64,000 nt of DNA, taken from the NCBI GenBank assembly GCA_002632325.1, contig NSJK01000010.1, positions 62,001 through 126,000 on the forward strand, written 5' to 3'. The notes beneath the pieces were generated by a model. It saw nothing but the letters and a program-made list of their open reading frames with translations, was not told the origin of the DNA and ran no database searches. Made by a program: the position numbers and the translations under genes. This document shows, in pieces, positions 19,302 to 28,773 of this stretch (positions are counted from its first letter, which is position 1; each line of letters begins with the position of its first letter). Origin of the DNA: Lysobacterales bacterium. GTDB taxonomy: Bacteria; Pseudomonadota; Gammaproteobacteria; Xanthomonadales; Rhodanobacteraceae.

Positions 19302-20084
19302 TCAGACATGCGGCTGCGTGTGGCCGAGCAGCCAGTGGCGGATCGCTTTTTCACGCACGTAGTTGGCTTCGACGCATGCGAACACGAGGCCGCGCCAGCC
19401 ATCGAGAAATCCCGCGCGCAGCACATAGCCACGCAGGAAACGCCACAACGGGCTGAACACGATCGTGGCCAGATGCGCGCGCTTGCCGCGCTCGTGCAGA
19501 TGCCGGGCCATCAAGCTCGCATAGCGGTCGAGTCGACGCAGTTGGTCATCGAGGTTGCGATAGGCCTGATGGTCGAGATCGCCGGCGAGCAGACCAACCC
19601 GGCCATCCACGCGCAACTGCTCGTGGATCTCGCGCTCGCCGCGCCAGCCGCCGCGACGTCGGTCGAACAGGCGCAGCACGCGGTCGGGATAGGCATTGCC
19701 ATGTCTCAGCGGCGCACCGAAATATTCGGTGCAGCGCGCGAAACGATAGCCTTCGGCATCGCTGAAACTGCGCGCACGCGCCGCTTCGATCGAAGCGCGT
19801 AGCGTCGGCGTGACGCGCTCGTCGGCGTCGATGCACAGCACCCAATCGTGGCTGGCGGCCTGCACCGCGAAATCCTTCTGCCGCCGATAGCCATCGAAGG
19901 CACGCTCGAGCACGCGCGCGCCCTTGGCCGCGGCCCGTTCGCGGGTGCCGTCGGTGGAACCCGAGTCGACCACCACGATCTCCTCGCAGAACCCGAGCGA
20001 GTCGAGGCAGGCATCGATGCGATCGGCTTCGTTGAGCGTGATGATGCAGGCCGACAACGGTGGGCGGGACGAGGATGCGGACAT
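19302..20084 (-). CDS. Family 2 glycosyltransferase, LPS core (WaaE/KdtX-like)
   Basis: 260 residues with the pattern of the WaaE/KdtX group of lipopolysaccharide core beta-glycosyltransferases: LSACIITLNEADRIDACLDSL, EEIVVVDSGSTDGT, WVLCIDADERVTP with the DxD motif, and GWRGEREIHEQLRVDG. The C-terminal part (FSPLWRFLRGYVLRAGFLDGWRGLVFACVEANYVREKAIRHW) is amphipathic and probably binds the membrane. It is convergent with the GT2 gene at 18460, with only five bases between the stops. Confidence 0.82.
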   Translation of the reverse strand: MSASSSRPPLSACIITLNEADRIDACLDSLGFCEEIVVVDSGSTDGTRERAAAKGARVLERAFDGYRRQKDFAVQAASHDWVLCIDADERVTPTLRASIEAARARSFSDAEGYRFARCTEYFGAPLRHGNAYPDRVLRLFDRRRGGWRGEREIHEQLRVDGRVGLLAGDLDHQAYRNLDDQLRRLDRYASLMARHLHERGKRAHLATIVFSPLWRFLRGYVLRAGFLDGWRGLVFACVEANYVREKAIRHWLLGHTQPHV

Positions 20085-20215
20085 GGCAGTGCGTGACAGG
20101 CGACGCGCAAGCGTAGCCGAGCCCGCGCGATCCCGACATTGGCAGGATGATCACTGCCACGCAGCCGGGGGCTGCGCTATGCTGCCTGTCTCGTTTTTGC
20201 AACGTCGGTATCCGC

Positions 20216-21613
20216 ATGGCGGCAGGCGCACGCATCCTCGTGGTCGATGACGAACCCGACATCCGGGCCACGATCAAGGACATCCTCGACGACGAGGGCT
20301 ATCAGGTCGATCTCGCCGAATCGGCGGCGGCAGCACGCGAGGCGCGGCGCCGCCAGCGCCCCGACGTGATCCTGCTTGACATCTGGATGCCCGATCTCGA
20401 CGGCATCAGCTTGCTGCGCGAGTGGAGCGAGCGCGGCGGTCTGCCGTGTCCGGTGATCATGATTTCCGGGCACGGCAACATCGAGACCGCGGTCGAGGCC
20501 ACGCGCCTGGGCGCCTGGGATTTCATCGAGAAACCGCTGTCGCTGGCCAAGCTGCTGCTGGTGGTCGGGCATGCAGTCGAAGCGGGTCGGCTGCGCCGCG
20601 AGAACGAAGGCCTGCGCCGGCAATTGCCCGCGCCGGGCGATCTCATCGGCAGCGGCAAGGCGATGCAGGCGCTGCGCGCGCAGCTCGACAAGATCGCCGC
20701 ACATGACACCGGCGTGCTCGTGCTTGGCGAAGCCGGCACCGGCAAGGAAGCGATCGCACGCGCGCTGCACGAGCGCAGTGCGCGCCGCGTCGGGCCGTTC
20801 ATCACCGTGGCCGCAGGCGCAATCGCGCAGGGCGGCGCCGCACGTGCGCTGTTCGGCAGCGAGGAAGGCGGCAGCGTGCAGCACGGCCTGATCGAGCAGG
20901 CCAATGGCGGCACGCTGTTCCTCGACGAAGTCGCTGAACTCGATCCCGACACCCAACTGCGCCTGTCGAGCGTGCTCGAACGGCGCAGCCTGATCCGCAG
21001 CGGCGGGCATGAGCCGGTGCCGCTGGATGCGCGCGTGATTGCCGCGAGCGCGCAGGATCTGCCGGCACTGGTCGCTGCCGGGCGCTTCCGTGACGAGCTC
21101 TACTACCAGCTGCGGATCGTGCCGCTGGCGGTGCCGCCCTTGCGCGAGCGCGCCGACGATGTGCCCGAATTGCTGCGCTATCACGCCGACTGGTTCGCCA
21201 ACCGCGACCAGTTGCCGTATCGCAAGTTCGCGCTCGCCGCGCAGAACCGGCTGCGCAACCATGTCTGGCCGGGCAATCTGCGCGAGTTGCGCAATCTCGT
21301 GCAGCGCCTGCTCGTGCTTGGCGGCGGCAGCGATGTCAGCCTCGAAGAAGTCGAAATGGCGCTCGGCAGTCAGACGCTCGCGCCGACCCGTCCCGCAGCG
21401 AGTGGCACGCCGATCGATTTCGCCTTGCCGCTGCGCGAGGCACGCGAACAATTCGAGCGTGCTTACCTGCTGCACCAGCTCACGCTCGCCGGCGGCAGCG
21501 TCGGCAAGCTCGCCAAGGCGGCGGGCATGGAGCGCACCCATCTGTATCGCAAGCTCAAGGATCTGGATATCGACCCGCGTGGACCCAGAGCGGGTGCGGC
21601 CGAGGAAGCCTGA
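20216..21613 (+). CDS. ntrX: NtrX-like response regulator with AAA+ domain lacking GAFTGA
   Basis: 465 residues: a receiver domain ([11 protein letters not shown]; phosphate acceptor D55 in [11 protein letters not shown]), an AAA+ domain with Walker A GEAGTGKE and Walker [13 protein letters not shown], and a Fis-type helix-turn-helix at the C-terminus ([28 protein letters not shown]). Between the two Walker motifs, where sigma-54 activators carry GAFTGA, the sequence reads [18 protein letters not shown]. The sigma-54 contact loop is therefore missing, and the protein probably does not activate sigma-54 promoters. It is the likely partner of the NtrY-like kinase. Start ATG at 20216; an upstream in-frame start at 20147 lacks family similarity. 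Confidence 0.87.
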   Translation: MAAGARILVVDDEPDIRATIKDILDDEGYQVDLAESAAAAREARRRQRPDVILLDIWMPDLDGISLLREWSERGGLPCPVIMISGHGNIETAVEATRLGAWDFIEKPLSLAKLLLVVGHAVEAGRLRRENEGLRRQLPAPGDLIGSGKAMQALRAQLDKIAAHDTGVLVLGEAGTGKEAIARALHERSARRVGPFITVAAGAIAQGGAARALFGSEEGGSVQHGLIEQANGGTLFLDEVAELDPDTQLRLSSVLERRSLIRSGGHEPVPLDARVIAASAQDLPALVAAGRFRDELYYQLRIVPLAVPPLRERADDVPELLRYHADWFANRDQLPYRKFALAAQNRLRNHVWPGNLRELRNLVQRLLVLGGGSDVSLEEVEMALGSQTLAPTRPAASGTPIDFALPLREAREQFERAYLLHQLTLAGGSVGKLAKAAGMERTHLYRKLKDLDIDPRGPRAGAAEEA

Positions 21614-21714
21614 GTGGGCACGCGGATCTCACGTTCAGCTGGCGTTTGCTGCGCTGCGGAACCCTGTGCGCCGTGTGCGGTCTCAATCGCCAGCTTCATT
21701 TCACACTCCTCTTG

Positions 21715-21746
21715 GCGCCGCCCGCAAACGAGCGGCGCTTTTTTTT
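21715..21746 (+). terminator. Rho-independent terminator after ntrX
   Basis: GCGCCGC (21715-21721) and GCGGCGC (21732-21738) form a 7-bp GC stem, followed directly by eight T (21739-21746). It lies about 100 bases after the ntrX stop and 80 bases before bdhA, so it separates the two transcripts. Confidence 0.85.
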
Positions 21747-21827
21747 GGGCCCGCTGCAGGCATCGCGGATGCAGGCAGCGCGCCAACATTTCTGCGGCAT
21801 GGCCGCGTCGATCATGGAGAAAGGATC

Positions 21828-22610
21828 ATGAGACTTGATGGCAAAGTGGCAATCGTGACGGGCGCGGCCAGCGGCATCGGCAAGCGCATCGCTGAAGTGT
21901 TCGCGGACAACGGCGCCAATGTCGCCATCGCCGACCTCAACCTCGACGGCGCGCAGGCCACCGCGAAGGAACTCACGGGCAAGGGTGTCAAGGCGATCGG
22001 CGTGGCGATGGACGTCACCAACGAGCAGCAGGTCGATGCGGGCGTGGACAGCGTGGTCAAGCAACTCGGCGCAGTCGACATCCTCGTTTCCAACGCCGGC
22101 ATCCAGATCGTCAATCCGATCGAGAACTTCTCCTATGCCGACTGGAAGAAGCTCATGGCGATCCATGTCGATGGCGCCTTCCTCACCACCCGTGCCTGCC
22201 TGCGCAACATGTACGCACGCGGCAAGGGCGGTTCGATCATCTACATGGGCTCGGTGCATTCCAAGGAGGCGTCCAAACTCAAGGCGCCCTATGTCACCGC
22301 CAAGCATGGTCTGATCGGTCTGGCCAAGGTGGTGGCCAAGGAAGGCGCGGCGCATGGTGTGCGCGCGAATGTCATCTGCCCGGGTTTCGTGCGCACGCCC
22401 TTGGTGGACAAGCAGATTCCCGAACAGGCAAAGGAGCTCGGCATCTCCGAGGATGAGGTGGTCAAGAAGGTCATGCTCAAGGACACCGTCGATGGTCAGT
22501 TCACCACGGTCGACGATGTCGCCGCGTGCGCGCTGTTCTTCGCCGGCTTCGGCAGCAATGCGCTGACCGGGCAGAGCGTGGTGGTCAGCCACGGCTGGTT
22601 CATGCAGTGA
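21828..22610 (+). CDS. bdhA: 3-hydroxybutyrate dehydrogenase (SDR family)
   Basis: A 260-residue classical short-chain dehydrogenase that oxidises 3-hydroxybutyrate to acetoacetate with NAD. It has the cofactor motif [13 protein letters not shown], the NAG motif SNAGIQ, the catalytic Ser in YMGSVHS and YxxxK in YVTAKHG. The bdh-type segments [23 protein letters not shown] and the C-terminal [10 protein letters not shown] fit 3-hydroxybutyrate dehydrogenase better than general SDRs. The start at 21828 follows GAGAAAGGATC. The stop overlaps the GTG start of the patatin gene; this pairing is common where storage polyesters or 3-hydroxybutyrate are used. Confidence 0.9.
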   Translation: MRLDGKVAIVTGAASGIGKRIAEVFADNGANVAIADLNLDGAQATAKELTGKGVKAIGVAMDVTNEQQVDAGVDSVVKQLGAVDILVSNAGIQIVNPIENFSYADWKKLMAIHVDGAFLTTRACLRNMYARGKGGSIIYMGSVHSKEASKLKAPYVTAKHGLIGLAKVVAKEGAAHGVRANVICPGFVRTPLVDKQIPEQAKELGISEDEVVKKVMLKDTVDGQFTTVDDVAACALFFAGFGSNALTGQSVVVSHGWFMQ

Positions 22611-23845
22611 GCCCCGCACGCCGCGCCGCGCGCAAGCCACGCAAGGCGAGCGTCAAGCCAGCCGCGCCTGTCCCGGCACAGCTCGCCGCCGACTACGCCA
22701 CCGTCGCCCTTGTCATGCAGGGCGGCGGTGCGCTCGGCTCCTACCAGTGCGGCGTCTATGAGGCGCTGCACGAAGGCGGCTTGCGACCGAACTGGTTTGC
22801 CGGCACCTCGATCGGCGCAATCAATGCGGCGATCCTTGCCGGCAATCCACCTGGGCAGCGCGTCGCGCGCCTGCACGAATTCTGGGAAACCATCTGCGAA
22901 CCCGGCGGCGGCGCTGCAATCATCGGTGCCGGCGTGCGCGCAATGCTCGAATGGATGCCGCCCAGTCATGCGCTCGATGCCTGGGCCAATTCGCTGGGTG
23001 CGCTCGGTGCGCTCGCGTTCGGGCAGCAGGGTTTCTTCAAGGTACGTCCGCAGTCGCCACTGCTGTTCAACGATGGCAGCGTCGAGGCAACCAGTTTCTA
23101 CGACACCGCGCCGCTCAAGAGCACACTCGAACGCCTGATCGATTTCGATCGCCTCAACGCCGGCGAAGTGCGGCTGTCGATCGGTGCGACCCAGGTGCGC
23201 ACCGGCAATTTCCGTTATTTCGATTCGGCCCACGAAGTCATCCGCGCCGAACACGTCATGGCTTCCGGCGCGCTGCCGCCGGCGTTTCCCGCGATCGAGA
23301 TCGATGGCGAGAAGTATTGGGATGGCGGTCTGGTCTCCAACACGCCGCTCGATCACGTGCTCGCCGACACGCCGCGTCGCGACAGCCTCGTGCTGCAGGT
23401 CGATCTCTGGAGCGCACGCGGCCAGTTGCCGCGCACCCTGATGGACGTGCTCGAGCGGCAGAAGGACATCCAGTACTCCAGCCGCACGCGACTGGAAACC
23501 GACCATGTCGCGCGCCTGCAGCAGTTGCGTCACGCGATCCGACGCCTGCTCGAGGCGGTGCCGGCGAACCGCATCGATGCGCAGTTGCGGCAGGTCTTGC
23601 TGCCCTGGGTGGGTGAGCACGTGTTCAACATCGTGCACCTGATCTACCAGGCCAAACCCTACGAGGCGCAGTTCAAGGACTACGCCTTTGGCCTGGGCAC
23701 GATGCGCGAACACTGGGCCGCCGGGCGCAGCGACATGGAGCAGACGCTCGAGCACGCCGACTTCTTCGTCAAGCCGCCGCACGATGTCGGTGTCGCCACC
23801 CATGACGTGCATCGCCTCGTGGCTGCGCGACGCGCAGCACAATGA
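22607..23845 (+). CDS. Patatin-like phospholipase
   Basis: A 412-residue lipid acyl hydrolase. The oxyanion segment [18 protein letters not shown], the nucleophile motif GTSIG (GxSxG) and the dyad Asp in [11 protein letters not shown] are all present, so the catalytic Ser/Asp pair is intact. A basic, Ala-rich leader precedes the domain ([22 protein letters not shown]). The C-terminal third (about 280-412) is the extra region seen in the DUF3734-type patatins next to bdhA. The GTG start at 22607 overlaps the bdhA stop. A role in polyester or membrane lipid turnover is inferred from the neighbour. Confidence 0.88.
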   Translation: MSPARRAARKPRKASVKPAAPVPAQLAADYATVALVMQGGGALGSYQCGVYEALHEGGLRPNWFAGTSIGAINAAILAGNPPGQRVARLHEFWETICEPGGGAAIIGAGVRAMLEWMPPSHALDAWANSLGALGALAFGQQGFFKVRPQSPLLFNDGSVEATSFYDTAPLKSTLERLIDFDRLNAGEVRLSIGATQVRTGNFRYFDSAHEVIRAEHVMASGALPPAFPAIEIDGEKYWDGGLVSNTPLDHVLADTPRRDSLVLQVDLWSARGQLPRTLMDVLERQKDIQYSSRTRLETDHVARLQQLRHAIRRLLEAVPANRIDAQLRQVLLPWVGEHVFNIVHLIYQAKPYEAQFKDYAFGLGTMREHWAAGRSDMEQTLEHADFFVKPPHDVGVATHDVHRLVAARRAAQ

Positions 23846-23884
23846 ATGTTTCCGGGCAAGCCGTGCCTGGGCGATGATGGCGGC

Positions 23885-24211
23885 ATGAATGCAGGACTGA
23901 TTGCGGGATTGCGCGCCCAGCTCGGCGGCCCGCGCGATGGCGCCTTGCTGCGCTATTCGCTCGGCAATGCGCTGCTCGCGCAAGGTGATCTCACCGCAGC
24001 GATCGAAGCCTTGCGCGAGGCGATCGAGTTCGATTCACGCTATTCGGCTGCGTGGAAAGCGCTGGGCCGTGCCCAGGCGCAGGCCGGTGACGCGGTGGCG
24101 GCGATTGCAAGTTTCGAGCAGGGCATTGCGGTCGCGCAGGCGCGTGGCGATGTGCAGGCAGCCAAGGAGATGAACGTGTTCCTCAATCGACTGCGCAAGG
24201 CCGCGCAGTGA
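23885..24211 (+). CDS. Small TPR protein
   Basis: 108 residues that consist almost entirely of two to three tetratricopeptide repeats: LLRYSLGNALLAQGDLTAAIEALREAIEFD, SAAWKALGRAQAQAGDAVAAIASFEQGIAVA and a final helix. No signal peptide or enzyme motif is present, so it is probably a cytoplasmic scaffold for protein contacts. Its stop overlaps the GTG start of the next gene. It lies 39 bases after the patatin gene and may belong to the bdhA transcript. Confidence 0.82.
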   Translation: MNAGLIAGLRAQLGGPRDGALLRYSLGNALLAQGDLTAAIEALREAIEFDSRYSAAWKALGRAQAQAGDAVAAIASFEQGIAVAQARGDVQAAKEMNVFLNRLRKAAQ

Positions 24212-24813
24212 ACGCGCGCATCGTGCTGCCGCTTTTGCTTGCCCTCGGCCTGCTCGGCGCGATCCACTGGGCGCTCAACGAGCGACCGGTGGTGCACGCG
24301 GATGGCGTGCTCGTCGATGCCGAACCCGAGCAGAGCGCGCCGCATGATCGTGTGTCGTTCAAGCATGGCGCCTTCACGCTCGAACCGCTGGCCGATTACA
24401 CGATCCGCGCACGGCTGCTGTCACGCGAAAACTATCGCTTCGATGCCGGCGCGGCGCTGTCACCGGTCGACTTCGCGCTCGGCTGGCGCGGCATGTCCGA
24501 CAGCGCGGTGCTCGAACAACTCGACATCAGTCAGTCGGTGCGCTTCTACACCTACAGCTGGCGCGACCAGCCGCCCTTGCCGCCGCGCGACATGGCGCGC
24601 GACAGCGCCAATGTGCACCTGATCCCGGCCGATGCGCGCATTGCACGCGCACTCGATCGCGTGCGCGTGGGTGCGCTGGTGGAGCTCAAGGGCCAGCTGG
24701 TGCGCGCGGTGCGTGCCGACGGTTGGACTTGGGTGAGCTCGCTCACGCGCGAGGACACCGGCGGCGGCGCTTGCGAGCTGATGTTCGTGCGCGAGGTCGA
24801 CTACCGTCAGTAG
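24208..24813 (+). CDS. Membrane-anchored protein of unknown function
   Basis: 201 residues. One N-terminal hydrophobic segment (IVLPLLLALGLLGAIHWAL) probably anchors the protein with the rest in the periplasm. The body is predicted mainly beta (FTLEPLADYTIRARLLSRENY, SVRFYTYSWRDQPPLPPRDM, VGALVELKGQLVRAVRADGWTWVSS) and contains one Cys near the end (GGGACELMFVRE). No known family was recognised with confidence. A GTG start at 24208 overlaps the TPR stop, so translation is probably coupled. The last bases run into the spacer before the Ser/Thr kinase operon. Confidence 0.7.
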   Translation: MNARIVLPLLLALGLLGAIHWALNERPVVHADGVLVDAEPEQSAPHDRVSFKHGAFTLEPLADYTIRARLLSRENYRFDAGAALSPVDFALGWRGMSDSAVLEQLDISQSVRFYTYSWRDQPPLPPRDMARDSANVHLIPADARIARALDRVRVGALVELKGQLVRAVRADGWTWVSSLTREDTGGGACELMFVREVDYRQ

Positions 24814-24922
24814 GTGGCATCGAGCGGACGAGTCCGGCATGAATTCGGCTTGATTCCCTTGCTGTCGCACCGACGTGGCTGTTGTGGCAGCATCGACATC
24901 GGGGAATGCCAAGCAGCGATCG

Positions 24923-27343
24923 ATGAATACCAGCGCCCAGGATGACGCCGCAGACGGCGCCACGCCAATCCGTATTGGCCCATACCGCATCATCGAGGTG
25001 CTCGGCGAGGGCGGCATGGGGCGCGTGTACCTGGCTGAAGAGTCACAACCGGCACGCACGGTTGCACTCAAGGTCGTGCGCAGCGCATCGCCGAGCCTGA
25101 TCGCGCGCCTGTACCGGGAAATCGATACCCTCGCCACACTTGAGCACCCGGGCATCGCGCGCTTGTATGCCGCCGGCGAGGCGTTCGTGGAGGGCGCCCG
25201 GGTGCCATGGTTGGCCATGGAGTACGTGCGGGGCAGCGATTTGCTCGAGTACGCTCATCAGGCCAACTGTTCGCTTGAGCAACGACTGCGCCTGCTGACC
25301 TCCATTGCGCGCGCCGTGCACTATGCGCATGAGCGCGGCGTCGTCCACCGCGATCTCAAGCCGGCCAATGTGCGCGTCGGAATGGACGGCCAGGTCAAGG
25401 TGCTCGATTTCGGCATCGCCCATCGCGACGGCAGTGGCGAGGAAACGCTGACCCTCGCCGGTCAGGTGCTCGGCACACTGCCGTACATGAGTCCGGAACA
25501 GCTGCGTGGTGGCGATCGCAATGCCGACGCGGGCAGCGACATCTATTCGCTCGGCGTGATTGCCTATGAGCTCATTGGTGGTCGGCTGCCCCATCCACGT
25601 CTGACCGACTCGAACCTGTTCGAGGCGCTCGACATCCTGCGCGATGCGCCACCGTCGCTGGCGCGGGTGGCGCGCAGTGCGCGCGGTGATCTCGACACCG
25701 TGGTGATGAAGGCACTGGCGAGCGAGCGAGCGCAGCGCTACGCAAGCGCCGCCGCGTTTGCCGATGATCTGGAGCGCGTCCTTGCGCATCGACCGGTGTT
25801 GGCGCGGCCACCGACCTTGGCTTATCGCACCGGCTTGTTCGTGCGCCGGCATCGCGCCTTGACCGCGGCCTTGGTCGCCACCTTCGTGGTGTTGACGGTG
25901 GCGACCGTGGTGTCCTTGCGCTTGGCATGGTCCGAGCGCGCCGCACATGCACAGGCTGAACGCCGTGCTCAGGAAAGTGCGGCGGTCGGCGCCTTCCTGC
26001 AGCGCATGTTGGCTTCGGCCAATCCCGAATCCACGGCCGGCAGCCGTCCGGCGCTCGCCGATGTGGTTGCCGCTGCGGAACACGATCTCGATGAACTCTC
26101 CGAACAGCCGAACGTGCAGCGTGCGGTAGCCTCCACCCTTGCCTCGACTCGGCGCGCCTTGGGCGATTACCCGGCGGCGCTCAGCCTCAGCGAGCGCGCC
26201 TTGGCCCTCGTCGGCACCGACACGCCAGCGGCGCAGCAGGCAGCCTTGTGGCGCGAGCACAGCACGATCCTGACCGAACTGTCGCGCTTCGAGCAGGCGC
26301 GTGTTGCCTTGGTGAAAGCAAGACAGGCATGGCCGGAAGCGACGCCCGCGGCGCGCCTCGACTTCGATCTGGAGGCTAGCCGGATCGACAGCGATGAAGG
26401 CAAGGTCGAGGATGCGGCGCGTGAACTGCGCGCCCTGCTCGCCCAAGCCGATCGGCTCGATCCGGTCACCGCCGAACAGCGAGAGGTTCAGATCACGATT
26501 GCGACTGCGCGCAGCAGCCTGTCGACCCTGTTGCGCGAAGCGGGTCAATTGGAGGAAGCCGAGACGCTCACGCGAGAGGTACTTGCCTGGCGACGTGCCA
26601 GCGTCGGCGAACGGGCGCCGACCACTTTGACCAGTCGCCACAATCTGGCGCTGATCCTGGCCGCGCGCGGCGACAATGTCGCGGCTGACGCGGAGGCGCG
26701 AGCGACGCTCGCGCTGCGTCGTGAAGTGCTCGGCGAGGCGCATTCGGCCACGCTCACGAGCTGGCAGACGCTGGCCAACATCTTGGTCGCGCAAGGTCGT
26801 CTCGATGAAGCCGAAGCTGCAGCGCGAACATCGATGCTGGGCTTCGAGCGCAGTGCGGGCGAGGACAATGTGCAAACGCTCGCGGCGATGAATTCGCTGG
26901 CTTACATTCTCGAAGAACGTCATCGCAGCGAAGATGCCGAAGTCTTGTACCGGCGCATCATCGCGATCCAGAACCGCGCCGGAAGCCAGCATCCGTCGGC
27001 GTTTGCGCCGCGCAACAATCTGGCCATGCTGCTGATGAACGCCGGCAAGCTGGCGGCGGCCGAAAAAGAGTTCTCCAGTCTGGTCGACGATGCGCGTGCC
27101 GCGGTCGGCCCCGAGCATCTGATGACGGCGATCTTCCGCAGCAACCATGGTCTGTGTCTGACCAGGATGGGACGCTTGCGCGATGCGCGCGCGGAGCTCG
27201 AGACAGCTCATGCGAACCTGTCGAAATCGGTCGGCGCAGATCATGCGCGCACGCGTACGGCGGCCGAACGGCTTGCCGATGTGTACACGCGATTGGGCGA
27301 GACGGCCAAGGCCGCAGCGCTCGAATCCGGGGCGGCATCATGA
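24923..27343 (+). CDS. Transmembrane Ser/Thr protein kinase with C-terminal TPR repeats
   Basis: 806 residues. The cytoplasmic kinase domain (about 18-290) has the glycine loop LGEGGMGRVYLAEE, the catalytic HRDLKPANVRV, the metal-binding DFGIAH and the activation-segment end GTLPYMSPEQLRGG, so it should be active. A single membrane helix follows (ALTAALVATFVVLTVATVVSLRLAW). The remaining 450 residues are a run of TPR helices (ARATLALRREVLGEAHSATLTSWQTLANILVAQGRLDEAEAAAR and similar units) of the Tpr_12 kind. This layout is common in PknB-type kinases of Lysobacterales and Myxococcota. The stop overlaps the histidine kinase start as ATGA. The start at 24923 sits 16 residues before the kinase fold; a GTG at 24875 is possible. 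Confidence 0.9.
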   Translation: MNTSAQDDAADGATPIRIGPYRIIEVLGEGGMGRVYLAEESQPARTVALKVVRSASPSLIARLYREIDTLATLEHPGIARLYAAGEAFVEGARVPWLAMEYVRGSDLLEYAHQANCSLEQRLRLLTSIARAVHYAHERGVVHRDLKPANVRVGMDGQVKVLDFGIAHRDGSGEETLTLAGQVLGTLPYMSPEQLRGGDRNADAGSDIYSLGVIAYELIGGRLPHPRLTDSNLFEALDILRDAPPSLARVARSARGDLDTVVMKALASERAQRYASAAAFADDLERVLAHRPVLARPPTLAYRTGLFVRRHRALTAALVATFVVLTVATVVSLRLAWSERAAHAQAERRAQESAAVGAFLQRMLASANPESTAGSRPALADVVAAAEHDLDELSEQPNVQRAVASTLASTRRALGDYPAALSLSERALALVGTDTPAAQQAALWREHSTILTELSRFEQARVALVKARQAWPEATPAARLDFDLEASRIDSDEGKVEDAARELRALLAQADRLDPVTAEQREVQITIATARSSLSTLLREAGQLEEAETLTREVLAWRRASVGERAPTTLTSRHNLALILAARGDNVAADAEARATLALRREVLGEAHSATLTSWQTLANILVAQGRLDEAEAAARTSMLGFERSAGEDNVQTLAAMNSLAYILEERHRSEDAEVLYRRIIAIQNRAGSQHPSAFAPRNNLAMLLMNAGKLAAAEKEFSSLVDDARAAVGPEHLMTAIFRSNHGLCLTRMGRLRDARAELETAHANLSKSVGADHARTRTAAERLADVYTRLGETAKAAALESGAAS

Positions 27344-28059
27344 CGGTCATGCCGGTGATTGTGGTTCTGGCCGTACTCGCGTTCGGCGCGATCGCGGTGG
27401 CCTTCAGCTTGCACGCCCGGCTTGGCCGCGAGCGGGCGCAGACCCAGGCGCGGCTCGACGAGCGCGATCTGCTGGTCCGAGCGCAAGCCACGGCGAGCGA
27501 GCGCGAGCGCATCTACGGCGATCTGCATGACGATCTGGGTGCCAAATTGCTCGGCCTGGTGCATTCGGCGTCCACGCCGCAGCAGGCGGACCAGGCGCGC
27601 GCCTTGCTGCAGGATTTGCGCGATGTGGTCACACGCTCGCGCGGTACGCCGGGCACGCTCGGCGATGTGCTCGGCGATATCCGCGCCGAGATCGAGCAGC
27701 GCTTGCGTGCGATCGGCGTCACGCTGGAATGGCAGGTCGCGCAAGATCTGCCGGATCCGGCGCTGGACACGGGCCGTGCCCTGCATCTGCAGCGAATCTT
27801 GCGTGAGGCGATCAGCAACGTGATCCACCATGCGCAAGCCCGGCACGTGCGGGTGCGGGTGGCGGCAAACGACGCGCAGTTGCGGCTGGAACTCACCGAC
27901 GATGGCAGCGGTGCCGGTGTCGATCCGCCACGCAGCGGCAGCGGCCTGCGTGGCATGCGTGAGCGGGCCGCGCAGCTTGCTGGCGACATCGACTGGAAGC
28001 CGGGCACCGTTGGCGGAACCAAGGTGTTGTTGACGCTGCCTCTCGGGGATGTCCAATGA
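27340..28059 (+). CDS. Short sensor histidine kinase (HisKA_3 type) without sensor domain
   Basis: A 239-residue kinase of the NarX/DesK class. One N-terminal helix (MPVIVVLAVLAFGAIAVAFSL) is followed by a short coiled segment and the dimerisation motif ERIYGDLHDDLGAKLLGLVH with the phospho-accepting His, then an ATPase domain with REAISNVIHHAQA, LELTDDGSGAG and GSGLRGMRERAAQLAGDI. There is no periplasmic or PAS domain, so its input must come from a partner, most simply the TPR kinase whose gene it overlaps by four bases. It overlaps the regulator gene by four bases in turn. Confidence 0.88.
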   Translation: MTVMPVIVVLAVLAFGAIAVAFSLHARLGRERAQTQARLDERDLLVRAQATASERERIYGDLHDDLGAKLLGLVHSASTPQQADQARALLQDLRDVVTRSRGTPGTLGDVLGDIRAEIEQRLRAIGVTLEWQVAQDLPDPALDTGRALHLQRILREAISNVIHHAQARHVRVRVAANDAQLRLELTDDGSGAGVDPPRSGSGLRGMRERAAQLAGDIDWKPGTVGGTKVLLTLPLGDVQ

Positions 28060-28703
28060 GCGTCTTCAGCCATGCGCTGGTGGTCGATGATCTGGCATCG
28101 AGCCGCGACTGGCTCGCGCAAGCCGTGGCACTGGCGTTTGCGGGCATCTCGATCGCCCAAGCGGCCTCGCTGGCGCAAGCGCGTGCAGCGTGCGCTTCAC
28201 CGCCGCAATTGGCCTTGATCGATCTCGGCTTGCCCGACGGCTCCGGTGTCGAGTTGATCGAGCACCTGCATCCACGCGGCACGCTGTGCGTTGTCGCCAC
28301 CGTGTTCGACGACGACGCGCACCTGTTTCCTGCCTTGCACGCGGGCGCACAAGGCTACGTGCTGAAGGATCAGTCACCGCAATCGCTTGCGCTCATGTTG
28401 ACCGGCATTGCCGAGGGCCGGCCGCCCTTGTCGCCATCCATTGCAAGGCGATTGTTGCGACATTTCCAGCCGATGCCGACGATGGCACCCGTGATGGAGC
28501 CGTCTGCGGCACTGACGCCGCGCGAAACCGAAGTGCTGCGTCTGATCGCCAAGGGCATGAGCGTGAGTGAGACCGCCGAGCTATTGACCTTGTCGCGCCA
28601 TACCGTGGCAGGTTATCTCAAGGACATCTATCGCAAGCTCGCGGTCGGCACGCGGGCCGAGGCGACGTTGGAGGCGCTGCGGCGCGGATTGGTGGCGCCA
28701 TAG
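28056..28703 (+). CDS. NarL/LuxR family response regulator
   Basis: 215 residues: a receiver domain with ALVVDDLASSR, phosphate acceptor Asp in LIDLGLPDGSG, and GAQGYVLKDQ around the conserved Lys, then a LuxR-type helix-turn-helix (LTPRETEVLRLIAKGMSVSETAELLTLSRHTVAGYLKDIYRKL). It is the output protein of the three-gene kinase operon. A 14-base sequence upstream of this operon also lies upstream of the facing secreted-protein operon (see findings), so it may control both; that is inference. Confidence 0.9.
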   Translation: MSVFSHALVVDDLASSRDWLAQAVALAFAGISIAQAASLAQARAACASPPQLALIDLGLPDGSGVELIEHLHPRGTLCVVATVFDDDAHLFPALHAGAQGYVLKDQSPQSLALMLTGIAEGRPPLSPSIARRLLRHFQPMPTMAPVMEPSAALTPRETEVLRLIAKGMSVSETAELLTLSRHTVAGYLKDIYRKLAVGTRAEATLEALRRGLVAP

Positions 28704-28773
28704 GGCAACGCTGATCAAGTGTGGCCTTCCCTGGCCGTGAGCGCTCCCATCGCGGGCGATGCAATTCGCGAAC

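Noticed and set aside
24826..24839. GGACGAGTCC as part of a hammerhead ribozyme
   Set aside because: The CUGAUGA and GAAA core parts are not present around any of the copies.
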